Assembly (NCBI RefSeq): GCF_013186535.1
Contig: NZ_JABMCZ010000001.1
Location: 2,046,001 to 2,110,000, forward strand
DNA from: Nocardia terpenica
Lineage (GTDB): Bacteria > Actinomycetota > Actinomycetes > Mycobacteriales > Mycobacteriaceae
Length of the DNA: 64,000 nt
Direction: 5' to 3'
Positions 7,425 through 16,642 of the stretch are shown here, piece by piece. Under the pieces are notes generated by a model. That model did no database searches. It was not told where the DNA came from and was given only the letters and a program-made list of their open reading frames with translations. The position numbers were made by a program, and so were the translations under genes. Within the stretch, counting starts at the first letter, position 1. Every line of letters starts with the position of its first letter.

Positions 7425-8831
7425 TCAGTCGGAGTGCCGGGCGACGAGGACGTTGTCGAGAATGCCCAGCGCGTCGGGGACCAGCACGGCGGCGGAGTAG
7501 TAGCAGCTGATCAGGTAGGAGATGATCGACTGGTCGTCGATGCCCTTGAAGCGGACGTTGAGGCTGGGCTCGTATTCGTCCGGAATTCCGGTCTGGTGCA
7601 GGCCGATTACGCCCTGGTCCTGCTCGCCGGTGCGCATGGCCAGGATCGAGGTGGTCTGGGTGTCGCTGACCGGGATCTTGCTGCACGGGAAGATCGGCAC
7701 CCCGCGCCAGGCCGGGACGCGGCTCCCGTCGACCTCGACCGGATCGGGGTACAGCCCGCGTTTGCTGCATTCGCGCCCGAACGCGGCGATCGCCTTCGGG
7801 TGCGCCAGAAACAGTTTCGTGCTGCGCCGCATGCTCAGCAGCTCGTCCATGTCGTCCGGGGTGGGCGCGCCGGTCTCGGTGTGGATCCGCTGCTTGAGAT
7901 CGCAGTTGTGCAGCAGCCCGAAGTCGGTGTTGTTCACCAGGTCGTGTTCGCGGCGTTCGTAGAGGGCCTCGATGGTCAGCCGCAGCTGCTGTTCGATCTG
8001 GTTGTGCGGCTCGTTGAACAGGTCCGCGACGCGGGTGTGGATGCGCAGCACGCTCTGCCCGAGGCTGAGTTCGTACTCGCGGGGGTTGGCCTCGTAGTCG
8101 ACGAAGGTGCCCTGGATCAGCGGCTCGCCGGAGTGCCCGGAGGCAATGTCGATCTCGGCCTCGCCGTGCTTGGTCTGCGGGCGGGCGGGCCCGGCGGCGA
8201 CGCGGTCCAGATGCTCGCGCAGGGCCGGCGCCTGGTCCAGCACGCGTTCCAGCCCGGCCCGGGACAGCACCAGCAGCGTCGTCGGGGTGAGGGTCCGCAC
8301 GGTGAACGGCCAGATGGCGTCCCGGTCGACCAGCATGCGATCACCGGCGTGCATGCCACCGGCCAGCACGCCCAGCCCGAGGGTCTCGCCGTACTCGCCC
8401 GTGCCGAGCTTGCTGAGCTTGCCGTGCACGACCAGGACCAGCTGATCCATCGGGTTGCCGAATTCGGCGACGATCTCGCCGGGGTCGAGGTCGCGCTGTT
8501 CGAAACTTCCGGCGAGGGCGCCCAGGATGTCCTCGTCCTCCATGTCCCGCAGCTGCGACAGCTCGCGCAGCTCGACCGGGATGACGCGGGCCTGCGGGCC
8601 GTCGACGTCGAACTCGATCTCACCGTTGCCGAGGGTGTAGGTCAGTCGCCGATTGACCCGGTACACACCGCCTCTGACCTCGGTCCACGGCAGCCTGCGG
8701 GTCAGCCACCGGGAGGTGATGCCCTGCATCTGCGGCTCGGACTTGGTGGTGTGCGCCAGATTGCGCGCGGCGCCGGTGGAAAGGCTCTTACGAACATGGT
8801 TTTCGATCTGGGGTGGAAGGTCGATCGTCAT
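7425..8831 (-). CDS. Family 2B encapsulin shell protein with cyclic-nucleotide-binding-like insertion
   Basis: 468 residues, the size of the family 2B shell proteins (EshA/SrpI-like) found in 2-MIB clusters. Residues about 85-210 form a CRP-type cNMP-binding domain ('GNPMDQLVLVVHGKLSKLG', 'GGMHAGDRMLVDRDAIWPFTVRT'). The remainder is the HK97-like shell fold ('FVDYEANPREYELSLGQSVLRIHTRVADLFN', then 'GVIGLHQTGIPDEYEPSLNVRFKGIDDQSIISYLI'). It would assemble into a protein compartment around the terpene cyclase. Whether the cNMP domain binds a ligand is not known. It is the first gene of the operon, with GAGGA seven to eleven bases before its ATG. Confidence 0.9.
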   Translation of the reverse strand: MTIDLPPQIENHVRKSLSTGAARNLAHTTKSEPQMQGITSRWLTRRLPWTEVRGGVYRVNRRLTYTLGNGEIEFDVDGPQARVIPVELRELSQLRDMEDEDILGALAGSFEQRDLDPGEIVAEFGNPMDQLVLVVHGKLSKLGTGEYGETLGLGVLAGGMHAGDRMLVDRDAIWPFTVRTLTPTTLLVLSRAGLERVLDQAPALREHLDRVAAGPARPQTKHGEAEIDIASGHSGEPLIQGTFVDYEANPREYELSLGQSVLRIHTRVADLFNEPHNQIEQQLRLTIEALYERREHDLVNNTDFGLLHNCDLKQRIHTETGAPTPDDMDELLSMRRSTKLFLAHPKAIAAFGRECSKRGLYPDPVEVDGSRVPAWRGVPIFPCSKIPVSDTQTTSILAMRTGEQDQGVIGLHQTGIPDEYEPSLNVRFKGIDDQSIISYLISCYYSAAVLVPDALGILDNVLVARHSD

Positions 8832-9251
8832 GCTGCGTCCTCACGTGGAGACGGCCACCGCCGAGTCGGGGTGGCGAATGCTGACAGCTGTGCGGCAGGC
8901 ATGCAGAAATAAGCCTGCGATCGAGACATGAGCGAATTGGCAAGCGCGACAGTGCGTTCCGGCGAATATGCTAGGGCACCCGGAATGCGCGTCGTGGTGG
9001 AATCGGGGAAACTGGTGGTGAAATCCGTTGAGCTGTCACGACTTCGCAACGATTCGGGGTGTGGACAGATCCAAGGGCGGTTGTGCCCGTCGGATCCTAC
9101 GCTCTGGATTGCCGGTCGGTTGCCGAAACTCCGGTGCGCGCATGCGACACGTCACAGGGCGTCGCGTTAGGCTGGGGATGTGGCAAGCTCGACAGCACCC
9201 GCAGGGGTCTGTGGTGGGTGTCACGCGCTGGGTTGAGGGCTGGGAGCTACC
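8832..9251. promoter_or_regulatory. 420-base divergent intergenic region, promoters of the 2-MIB operon and of the lipase/synthetase
   Basis: No gene I can support. It separates two divergent transcripts. A short dyad GCAGGC (8895-8900) / GCCTGC (8913-8918), with a 12-base spacer, lies about 65 bases before the shell start and could be an operator. The short ORFs reading rightward here (8928-9170, 9028-9255) lack good ribosome sites and typical composition, so I left them out. I cannot name a -10/-35 pair with confidence. Confidence 0.5.
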
Positions 9252-12209
9252 GTGAAGTTCGATACGAGGACCGTGGTGGGGTCGGTGCAGCGGTTGCTGG
9301 CAACCGCGCAGAACGGGCTGGAAGTGATCCGGTTCGGCGGGCTGACCCACGACGTCGAGTCCTCCCCGTACGAGGTCACCGAGCGCAAGCGGATGTACCG
9401 GCTGCGGCACTACTTCCCCGACGACACCACCCCGGGCCGCCCCGTCGCGCTGTTCGTGCCGCCGCTCATGGTGAGCGCCGACATCTACGACGTGAACGCC
9501 GAAGGCGGTGCGGTGGGCATCCTGCAGCGCGCCGGGATCGACTGCTGGGTCATCGATTTCGGCTCTCCCGCCACGGAAGAGGGCGGCTGGAAGCGCGACC
9601 TGGCCGACCACGTGCTGGCCCTGTCCAGCGCCATCGATACCGTCACCGAGCTGACCGGGCGCGGCGTGCACCTGATGGGATATTCGCAGGGCGGCATGTT
9701 CGCCTACCAGACCACCGCCTACCGCTTCGGCAAGGGCGTGGCGAGCATCGTGACCTTCGGCAGCCCGGTCGACATCGTCGCCGGACTGCCGTTCGGGCTG
9801 CCGCAGGGCCTGGTGTCCGACGTCGCCGATTTCGTGGCCGATCACGTGCTCAACCGGCTGCCGATCACCGACTCCATGGTGCGCATCGGCTTTCAAATGC
9901 TGGATCCGGTCAAGACCGCCAAGGCCCGCGTCGACTTCCTGCGCCAGCTGCACGACCGCGAGGCGCTGCTGCCCAAGGAGCGGCAGCGCCGCTTCCTCCA
10001 GCAGGACGGCTTCGTCGGCTACGCCGGTCCGGCCGCCGCCGACCTGCTCAAGCAGTTCGTCGCGCACAACCGGATGATGCTGGGCGGGTTCGTGATTCGC
10101 GATCAGCCGGTGTCGCTGGCGGAGCTGAGGTGCCCGATCCTGGCGTTCGTCGGCGAGGTGGACGACATCGGGCAGCCGGTCGCGGTGCGCGGCATCGTGC
10201 GGGCCGCGCCGAACGCCGACGTCTACGAGGCCAGCCTGATGGCGGGCCATTTCGGCCTGGTCGCGGGCAGCACGGCCACCACGCGGACCTGGCCGCTGGT
10301 GCGCGACTGGATCCGCTGGATCGGTGGCGGGGGCGAGCGGCCCGAGGGTATCGAGCCGATGGACGAGCCCGCCGACGCCGCCCGCCGGCGCACGGCCGCC
10401 ACCCGCGTCGTGCACACCGCCGCCGCGCTCGCCGAGGCCGGCGCCGGGATCGGCCAGGCGCTCACCGACATCGCGGGCAGCACGCTGCGCGGCTCGGTGG
10501 AGCTGACCGGCGAGGCGGCCCGCGCGCTGCCCCGCCTGACCCGGCTGGGCATGATTCAGTCGCACACCCGAATCTCGTTGGGGCGCTTGCTCGACGAGCA
10601 GGCGCGGCGGGCGCCGCTGCGGGAGTGCTTCCTGTTCGACGACCGCGTGCACACCAATGCCGCGATGAACGTGCGCATCGACAACGTGGTCCGCGGGCTC
10701 GTCTCCGAGGGCGTGCGCCCGGCCGCCCGGGTCGGGGTGCTCATGGAGACCCGGCCCAGCGCGCTGGTCGCGGTGGCGGCGCTGTCGCGGATCGGCGCGG
10801 TCGCCGTGCTGCTCGCGCCGGGAGGCGAACTACAACGAGCGATGGAAATAACCGGCGCCCGCACCCTCGTCGCCGATCCGGAGAATCTGCGGGACGCGGC
10901 CGCCACCGGCGCCCGGGTGCTGGTGCTCGGCGGTGGCGACGCGCGCGGCCTGGACCTGCCGCACGACGGCGAGGTGGTCGACCTCGAGCAGATCGATCCG
11001 GAACAGGTGCGCCTGCCCGGCTGGTACCGGCCGAATCCGGGCCTGGCGCGCGAACTGGCGTTCGTGCTCGTCACCGGCACCGGCGACAAGCTCGACATCA
11101 AATACATCACCAACCACCGCTGGGCGCTGTCGGCGTTCGGCACCGCGACCGCCGCCGACCTGGATCGCCGCGACACCGTGTATTGCCTTGCGCCGCTGCA
11201 TCATTCGTCCGGGCTGTTGGTGAGCCTGGGCGGCGCGGTGGCGGGCGGCAGCCGGATCGCGCTGGCGCGCTCGCTGGATCCGGCGCGGTTCGCCGAGGAG
11301 GTGCACCGCTACGGCGTCACCGTCGTCACCTACACGTGGACGATGATGCGCGACATCCTCGACGCCGACTCCTTCCCCGACGGGCGCCCGCATCCGATCC
11401 GGCTGTTCATCGGGTCCGGCATGCCCGCCGGGCTGTGGCGGCGCACCACCGAAAGGTTCGCTCCCGCACGGGTTCTGGAGTTCTACGCCTCCATCGAGGG
11501 AGATGTGGTGCTGGCCAACGTGTCCGGCTCGAAGACCGGCTGCAAGGGCCGCCCGGTGCCCGGCACCGCCAGGGTGGAGCTCATCGCCTACGATTCGGTG
11601 ACCGGCGAGATCCGTACCGACGCACAGGGTTTCGCGCGCCGCGCCGCCGACAACGAGGTGGGCCTGCTGATCGGCAAGGCGTCGGAGACCGTCGACATCT
11701 CCCTCGGCGGCCTGCGCGGGGTGTTCACGCCGGGCGATGCCTGGATGCCCACCGAGAACCTGTTCCGCCGCGACGGCGACGGCGACTACTGGCTGATGGA
11801 CCGCCGCGACACGGTGATCCAGACCCCGCACGGCCCGGTCTACACGCAGCCGATCGTGGACGCGCTCAACGACATCACCGCGGTCGACCTGGAGGTGGCG
11901 TTCGGCCTGCCCGCCGGTGGCACGACCCTGGCGGTCGCCGCGGTCAGCCTCCGCCGGGGCTACCGGCTCGAGCCCAAGGACGTCACCGAGGGCCTGCGCG
12001 CCCTCGATCCGGCCCAGCGCCCCGACCTGGTGTACGTGGTGGACGAGATTCCGCGCAGTTCCACCTACCGCCCCTCCACCCGCGCCGTCCAGGCCGCGGT
12101 CCGCCTGCAGCCCGGCGAGAAGACCTGGTACTTCGACCGCACCACCGAGACCTACGAGCCGCTGACTCCCGAGGTGCTCGACCAACTGCTCCGCCGGACC
12201 ACGCGGTGA
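9252..12209 (+). CDS. Bifunctional lipase / acyl-CoA-synthetase-like fusion (Rv1683 type)
   Basis: 985 residues. Residues 60-370 form a PhaC-like alpha/beta hydrolase: nucleophile 'GYSQGG' (S145), acid near 'GEVDDIGQ', histidine in 'MAGHFG'. From about 455 an AMP-binding synthetase domain follows ('SLGRLLDEQARRAP', 'RVGVLMETRPSALVAV', 'GDAWMPTENLFRRDGDGDYW'). The phosphate loop is degenerate ('LVTGTGDKLDIKYI' in place of TSGTTGxPK) and the C-terminal 'PRSSTYRPS' lacks the usual catalytic lysine. The second domain may therefore be a weak or non-classical ligase. The Mycobacterium counterpart is described as a long-chain acyl-CoA synthase/lipase. It begins at GTG 9252 and is coupled to the next gene by GTGA. 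Confidence 0.88.
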   Translation: MKFDTRTVVGSVQRLLATAQNGLEVIRFGGLTHDVESSPYEVTERKRMYRLRHYFPDDTTPGRPVALFVPPLMVSADIYDVNAEGGAVGILQRAGIDCWVIDFGSPATEEGGWKRDLADHVLALSSAIDTVTELTGRGVHLMGYSQGGMFAYQTTAYRFGKGVASIVTFGSPVDIVAGLPFGLPQGLVSDVADFVADHVLNRLPITDSMVRIGFQMLDPVKTAKARVDFLRQLHDREALLPKERQRRFLQQDGFVGYAGPAAADLLKQFVAHNRMMLGGFVIRDQPVSLAELRCPILAFVGEVDDIGQPVAVRGIVRAAPNADVYEASLMAGHFGLVAGSTATTRTWPLVRDWIRWIGGGGERPEGIEPMDEPADAARRRTAATRVVHTAAALAEAGAGIGQALTDIAGSTLRGSVELTGEAARALPRLTRLGMIQSHTRISLGRLLDEQARRAPLRECFLFDDRVHTNAAMNVRIDNVVRGLVSEGVRPAARVGVLMETRPSALVAVAALSRIGAVAVLLAPGGELQRAMEITGARTLVADPENLRDAAATGARVLVLGGGDARGLDLPHDGEVVDLEQIDPEQVRLPGWYRPNPGLARELAFVLVTGTGDKLDIKYITNHRWALSAFGTATAADLDRRDTVYCLAPLHHSSGLLVSLGGAVAGGSRIALARSLDPARFAEEVHRYGVTVVTYTWTMMRDILDADSFPDGRPHPIRLFIGSGMPAGLWRRTTERFAPARVLEFYASIEGDVVLANVSGSKTGCKGRPVPGTARVELIAYDSVTGEIRTDAQGFARRAADNEVGLLIGKASETVDISLGGLRGVFTPGDAWMPTENLFRRDGDGDYWLMDRRDTVIQTPHGPVYTQPIVDALNDITAVDLEVAFGLPAGGTTLAVAAVSLRRGYRLEPKDVTEGLRALDPAQRPDLVYVVDEIPRSSTYRPSTRAVQAAVRLQPGEKTWYFDRTTETYEPLTPEVLDQLLRRTTR

Positions 12210-12724
12210 TCCGCCCGGCACGCGAGGCCGACCTGCCGGGTCTGCGCGAATTGGAGCGGGCGGCGGGAAAACCGTTCGCCGACATCGGAATGTCGTCGGT
12301 CGCCGAGGACGAGCCGCCCTCGATCGAGCAGCTGCGGGCCTTCGCCGACGACGGCCGCGCCTGGGTGATCGCCGACGCGACCGACACTCCGATCGCCTAC
12401 CTCATCCTCGACGTGGTCGACGGCAACGCCCACATCGACCAGGTGTCGGTGCATCCCGATCACGCGGGCAGGCGGCTGGGTCGCGACCTCATCGAGTACG
12501 CCGCGGAATGGGCCGTCGCGCGCGGGATTGCGGCGCTGACCCTGACGACGTTCACCGAAGTCCCCTGGAACGGACCGTATTACGAGCGCCTCGGCTTCCA
12601 CCGGCTGCCCGTCGCACAGGAGACACCCGGCCTGCGTGCCGCGCGCGCCGCCGAGGCCGCGCACGGCCTGGACGCCTGGCCGCGCGCCTGTATGCGCCGC
12701 GAGCTACCGCGAACCCCCGAATAA
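12206..12724 (+). CDS. GNAT-family N-acetyltransferase
   Basis: 172 residues. Acetyl-CoA-binding motif A is 'HIDQVSVHPDHAGRRLGRDLIEYA' (about 75-98), with 'YYERLGF' closing the fold; both are standard GNAT marks. It starts at a GTG that overlaps the upstream stop (GTGA), so it is co-translated with the lipase/synthetase. The acceptor substrate cannot be read from sequence; a small amine or an amino-acid-like molecule is typical. Confidence 0.88.
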   Translation: MIRPAREADLPGLRELERAAGKPFADIGMSSVAEDEPPSIEQLRAFADDGRAWVIADATDTPIAYLILDVVDGNAHIDQVSVHPDHAGRRLGRDLIEYAAEWAVARGIAALTLTTFTEVPWNGPYYERLGFHRLPVAQETPGLRAARAAEAAHGLDAWPRACMRRELPRTPE

Positions 12725-12779
12725 CAAGATCGGGGATGTCCCGGATGTGTTATGACCGTGCGGGTTCTACGCTCGATCG

Positions 12780-14282
12780 GTGCGAACAACGCGACTCGTG
12801 AGGTCGATCCTGTCCGTGGCGCTGCTGGCGGCGGTCTGCGCGGCCTGCGGATCCGGCTCCAAGAGCACCACCCCCGCCGCGCCGCCGATCGCGTGGAAGG
12901 CGTGCCCGCCCGCGTACGGCACGCTCGTCCAGTGCGCGGATATCGAGGTCCCGCTGGACTGGGACAAGCCCGACGGCGACAAGATCACGGTCGGGATCGA
13001 TCGGCTGCCCGCCTCGGACCCGAGTCACCGGATCGGCGCCCTGGTCGTCAATCCGGGCGGGCCGGGCGGGGTGGGGACCGAGCTCGTCGCGGGCGAAAGC
13101 ACCCACCCCGGCGCATTGTTCCCGCCGGAATTGCGGGCCCGGTTCGACCTCGTCGGGCTCGATCCCCGCGGCATCGGCACCAGCCGCCCCGCGGTGCGCT
13201 GCGATCCCGACCTGCAGAACAAGCTCACCGACATCTTCCCCGCCGACGAGGCCGCCTATCGGGCCATGGTCGCGGCGAATCGGGCCTACGGCGACAGTTG
13301 CCGCACCCGCACCGGCCCGCTGCTCGATCACGTGGACACCGTCGCGGTGGCCCGGGACCTGGACGTGATCCGGCAGCGCCTCGACGCGGGCCCGCTGAAC
13401 TATCTCGGGCTGTCCTACGGCACCGAGATCGGATTCGAGTACGCGCGCCTGTTCCCGACCGGCAGCCGCGCCCTCGCCCTGGACGGCGCCCTGGTGCATT
13501 CGCTGCCACCCAGCTCCATGCACGTGTACGAGGCCGAGGCGTTCGAGGACAGCCTGCACCGCTTCGCCGACTGGTGTCGCGGCGCGACCGACTGCGCCCT
13601 GGGCACCGACGATGCCGTCGCCGTCGTCCACGACCTGGCGACCCGCGCCCGGCAGGCCCCGCTCCCCGCACCCGGCTGCGCGGCCTCCCACCAGTGCGCC
13701 CCCCAGGTCGGCGCGGGCGACCTGCTGTCGCAGATCCAGGACGGCCTGCTGTTCAAGCCCGCGCGGTCCGCGTCCGGAACCGGATGGGCGGGCCTGGCCA
13801 CGCACCTGGATCAGGCACGCCCCGGCGACGCCAGCGGCCTGTCACCCCAGGCGGCCACCGAGACCGGCAATGCCGGACAGGCCGTCGGCTGCGCCGAATT
13901 CCGCGCCGACTACGACACCTACGCCGCGTTCAAAACCGAGCAGATCCTCGGCGAAACCATCGCCCCCGACACCCTGGGCGCGGGCCAGTCCTACGGCTAC
14001 CTGGCCCAATGCCAAGGCTGGCCGGGCGCTTTCAGCAACCCACCGCACACCGCACTCGCGAAACCGACGATCACACCGCTCCTGATCAACGCCACCCACG
14101 ACCCGTCCACCTTCTACGGCTGGGCCCAACTCCTGTCCACCGAGATCCCCAACGCGGTCCTGCTGACCCGAAACGGCGACGGCCACACCTCGTTCCTGAT
14201 CCCCGGCCAGACCCGAGACGCCATCACCCGCTACCTGATCGACGGCACTCTCCCCGCCCCGGGAACGGTGCTGCCGGACTGA
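12780..14282 (+). CDS. Secreted TAP-type alpha/beta hydrolase (tripeptidyl aminopeptidase / CaeA-like)
   Basis: 500 residues. N-terminal signal peptide (MRTTRLVRSILSVALLAAV) ends at 'CAAC', an atypical lipobox, so a lipoprotein is possible but not sure. The mature part has the TAP family features: 'VVNPGGPGGVGTELV' oxyanion region, nucleophile 'GLSYGTEIG', then a C-terminal TAP-like domain with aspartate ('ATHDPST') and histidine ('GDGHTSF'). Many cysteines fit an extracytoplasmic enzyme. Relatives in mycobacteria are peptidases/esterases of the cell envelope. The start GTG 12780 follows a 55-base gap and may have its own promoter. Confidence 0.88.
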   Translation: MRTTRLVRSILSVALLAAVCAACGSGSKSTTPAAPPIAWKACPPAYGTLVQCADIEVPLDWDKPDGDKITVGIDRLPASDPSHRIGALVVNPGGPGGVGTELVAGESTHPGALFPPELRARFDLVGLDPRGIGTSRPAVRCDPDLQNKLTDIFPADEAAYRAMVAANRAYGDSCRTRTGPLLDHVDTVAVARDLDVIRQRLDAGPLNYLGLSYGTEIGFEYARLFPTGSRALALDGALVHSLPPSSMHVYEAEAFEDSLHRFADWCRGATDCALGTDDAVAVVHDLATRARQAPLPAPGCAASHQCAPQVGAGDLLSQIQDGLLFKPARSASGTGWAGLATHLDQARPGDASGLSPQAATETGNAGQAVGCAEFRADYDTYAAFKTEQILGETIAPDTLGAGQSYGYLAQCQGWPGAFSNPPHTALAKPTITPLLINATHDPSTFYGWAQLLSTEIPNAVLLTRNGDGHTSFLIPGQTRDAITRYLIDGTLPAPGTVLPD

Positions 14283-14292
14283 CTTTCGAGGC

Positions 14293-15429
14293 TCACACCT
14301 CGAAGGCGGTGACCGCCTCGAGGACGCGCTGGACCTGGGCATCGCTCAGGCCCGGCCACAGCGGCAGGCGGACCAGGGTGCCGGAGAATTCGGCGGTGCG
14401 CACGCACGGGTGCGGGGTGCGGCCCAGTTTCAGGCCCGCGGGGCTGGAATCCAGGGGCACATAGTGGAACGGGGCCGAGATGCCCCGCTCGCGCAGGTGC
14501 GCGATGAGATCGTCGCGGCGGTCCTCGGTCGGCGTGCGCAGGTAGTACAGGTGGGCGGTGTGCTCGCGATCCGGCGGAACCTGCATGAGGCGAATGTCGT
14601 TGCGGCGCGCCCAATCCGGCAGCCCGGCGGCGTAGGCGTTCCACACCCGGAACCGCCCGGCCTGGATCGTATCGAACTCGGCCAGTTGGGCATCCAGCAC
14701 CGCGGCGTTCAATTCGCTGGGCAGATAACTGGATCCGATGTCCTGCCAGGAGTACTTGTCCACCGCGCCGCGCAGGAAGCGGGCCCGGTCGGTGCCCTTC
14801 TCCCGGATGATTTCCGCACGCGCCATGAGGATTTCGTCGTTCAGCAGCAGCGCGCCGCCCTCGCCGCAGTGAATGTTCTTGGTGTCGTGGAAACTCAGCG
14901 CCCCGGCCGTGCCGATGCTGCCCAGCGGCCGCCCGCGCCAGGTGGCGCCGAGCGCGTGCGCGGTGTCCTCCACGATCGCGATGCCGTGCGCGTCGGCGAT
15001 CTCCTGCAGCCGGTCCATCTCCGCGGCCACGCCGCCGTAGTGGATGAGCGCGATCGCCTTGGTGCGGGGAGTGATCGCCGCCGCCACCGACTCCGGATCG
15101 ATATTGCCGCGCTCGTCGATGTCCACGAACACGCAGGTGGCCCCGCGCAGCGCCATGGCGGTCGCGGTCGAGGTGAACGCGAAACTCGGGACGATCACCT
15201 CGTCGTCCGGGCCGAGTTCCAGCAGCAGCCCGGCCATCTCCAGCGCGTGCGTGCACGAGGTGGTCAGCAGCGCGTAGGGCGCGCCGGTGATCGCCTTCAG
15301 CTTCGCGGTGGCCGCCGCGGTGAAGGGTCCGTCGCCGTGGCTGTGATCGGAGGCCAGCACCGCCTCCAGATTCGCGAGCTCCCCGGCGGCGCGGTGGGGG
15401 CGGCTGAAGATGATGCGGTCAGTACTCAC
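14293..15429 (-). CDS. DegT/DnrJ/EryC1 sugar aminotransferase (dTDP-4-amino-4,6-dideoxyhexose transaminase, WecE/RffA-like)
   Basis: 378 residues. Would transaminate a nucleotide-linked 4-keto-6-deoxy sugar using glutamate and PLP. The PLP lysine lies in 'FHDTKNIHCGEGG'; 'TTSCTHALEMAGLLL' and 'EDTAHALGATWRGR' are the usual cofactor contacts. The length and the WecE-like 'HTAHLYYLRTP' region favour a dTDP-4-amino-4,6-dideoxygalactose-type product. It overlaps the upstream glycosyltransferase by 11 bases, so the two are one operon. No dTDP-sugar dehydratase lies in the window, so the keto-sugar must come from elsewhere. Confidence 0.88.
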   Translation of the reverse strand: MSTDRIIFSRPHRAAGELANLEAVLASDHSHGDGPFTAAATAKLKAITGAPYALLTTSCTHALEMAGLLLELGPDDEVIVPSFAFTSTATAMALRGATCVFVDIDERGNIDPESVAAAITPRTKAIALIHYGGVAAEMDRLQEIADAHGIAIVEDTAHALGATWRGRPLGSIGTAGALSFHDTKNIHCGEGGALLLNDEILMARAEIIREKGTDRARFLRGAVDKYSWQDIGSSYLPSELNAAVLDAQLAEFDTIQAGRFRVWNAYAAGLPDWARRNDIRLMQVPPDREHTAHLYYLRTPTEDRRDDLIAHLRERGISAPFHYVPLDSSPAGLKLGRTPHPCVRTAEFSGTLVRLPLWPGLSDAQVQRVLEAVTAFEV

Positions 15430-16516
15430 CCGGGTTGTTCCCCCCGATCGCTGCGGACGTGGTCAGTGCCGGCGTCTCGGCGTCGGGGCGCGGCGTGGGC
15501 GAATCTACCGTCAGATACAGGGGTTTGCCCACCAGAATATGCAGCGCCACACCGAGATACTCCGCGATCAGCCCCAGCGAGAACAGGATCGCGCCCGAGA
15601 CCAGCAGCAGCACCACGATGGTGGAGGCCCAGCCCTCGGGGTTGTCGCCGTGCCCGAACATCTTCTGCCACACGATGATCGCCGCGTACACCAGGCCGCT
15701 GGCCGCCAGCGTGACGCCCAGCATGCTCACCACCCGCAGGCCGCGAGTTCCGCTGCACAGCACCATCTTCCAGAACAGCGAGAACAGCCGCCGGTAGTTG
15801 TACCCGGAGTTCTCCCGGCCCTCGGCGCGCAGCAGTACCGGCGCCTGCGCGGTGTTGTCGACCACCCAGGTCAGCGCCACGTCCAGATACACGCCGTTGG
15901 AGGCGACCTCGGCCAGCTGGCGCCCGATATCGCCGCGGATCAGCCGGTAGCTCTCGAACCGGGTCGAATCCGGGAAGGCGAACAGCGTGGCCAGCACGAC
16001 CTTCGACCCGCGCGAGGTGAGGTTGCGCAGCACGCCGTGCGGGCGGGTGTTGGTCGGCTTGGAATACACCAGATCGGCCCGCTGCGACAGCGCGGTATCG
16101 ATGAACGTGCCGATGAATCCGGGATCGTGCTGCCCGTCCTCGTCCATGGTCACGATCCACTCGCCGCGCGCGGCGGCCATCCCGGCGATGGTGGCGGCGT
16201 CCTGACCGAAGTTGCGACTCAGCCACACCACGCGGACCTGCTCGTATTCGCGGTCGAGCCGTTGCAGCACCAGGTCGGAACGATCGGGGCCGTGGTCGTG
16301 CACGAGCACGATCTCGTCGACGACGAAGGCGGTGCCGCCCGGCGTGGTGGTGGGCCGCGACAGCTCGTGCAGTTCGGCGACGAGACCGGCGATGGTGTCC
16401 TCGCCGCGATACACCGGCACGACCACCGAGACCGCGTGCGCCCGGCCCGGGTGCCCGCCCGCGCGCGCATGCGCGACGGGTATGCGGTGGTGCGAGCGAG
16501 CGGAGGGAATCGGCAT
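15419..16516 (-). CDS. Family 2 glycosyltransferase, polyprenyl-phosphate sugar type (GtrB/ArnC-like)
   Basis: 365 residues. A GT-A catalytic domain (residues 27-240) has 'VSVVVPVYRGED', the donor motif 'WIVTMDEDGQHDP' and 'YLDVALTWV'. Two or three transmembrane helices (about 250-335) follow, as in enzymes that load a sugar onto undecaprenyl or decaprenyl phosphate on the inner face of the membrane. With the overlapping aminotransferase, it probably makes a lipid-linked amino sugar. It is divergent from the GT-C gene, with 126 bases of shared promoter region. Confidence 0.87.
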   Translation of the reverse strand: MPIPSARSHHRIPVAHARAGGHPGRAHAVSVVVPVYRGEDTIAGLVAELHELSRPTTTPGGTAFVVDEIVLVHDHGPDRSDLVLQRLDREYEQVRVVWLSRNFGQDAATIAGMAAARGEWIVTMDEDGQHDPGFIGTFIDTALSQRADLVYSKPTNTRPHGVLRNLTSRGSKVVLATLFAFPDSTRFESYRLIRGDIGRQLAEVASNGVYLDVALTWVVDNTAQAPVLLRAEGRENSGYNYRRLFSLFWKMVLCSGTRGLRVVSMLGVTLAASGLVYAAIIVWQKMFGHGDNPEGWASTIVVLLLVSGAILFSLGLIAEYLGVALHILVGKPLYLTVDSPTPRPDAETPALTTSAAIGGNNPGEY

Positions 16517-16642
16517 CAGCTGGTTCGACTTTCGAAGACGGTGCGCACCGGACCTGGTGTCCTGCCGGAGCCCGGATCGGGGTGAACTCTAACACGGTGC
16601 AGGTGGTCGGTTTCGGAGGCTGTGAAGTAGGGTCAGGAACTC

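Noticed and set aside
8928..9255. Two short overlapping ORFs upstream of the lipase/synthetase
   Set aside because: No ribosome site, composition unlike neighbours, and position between two divergent promoters.
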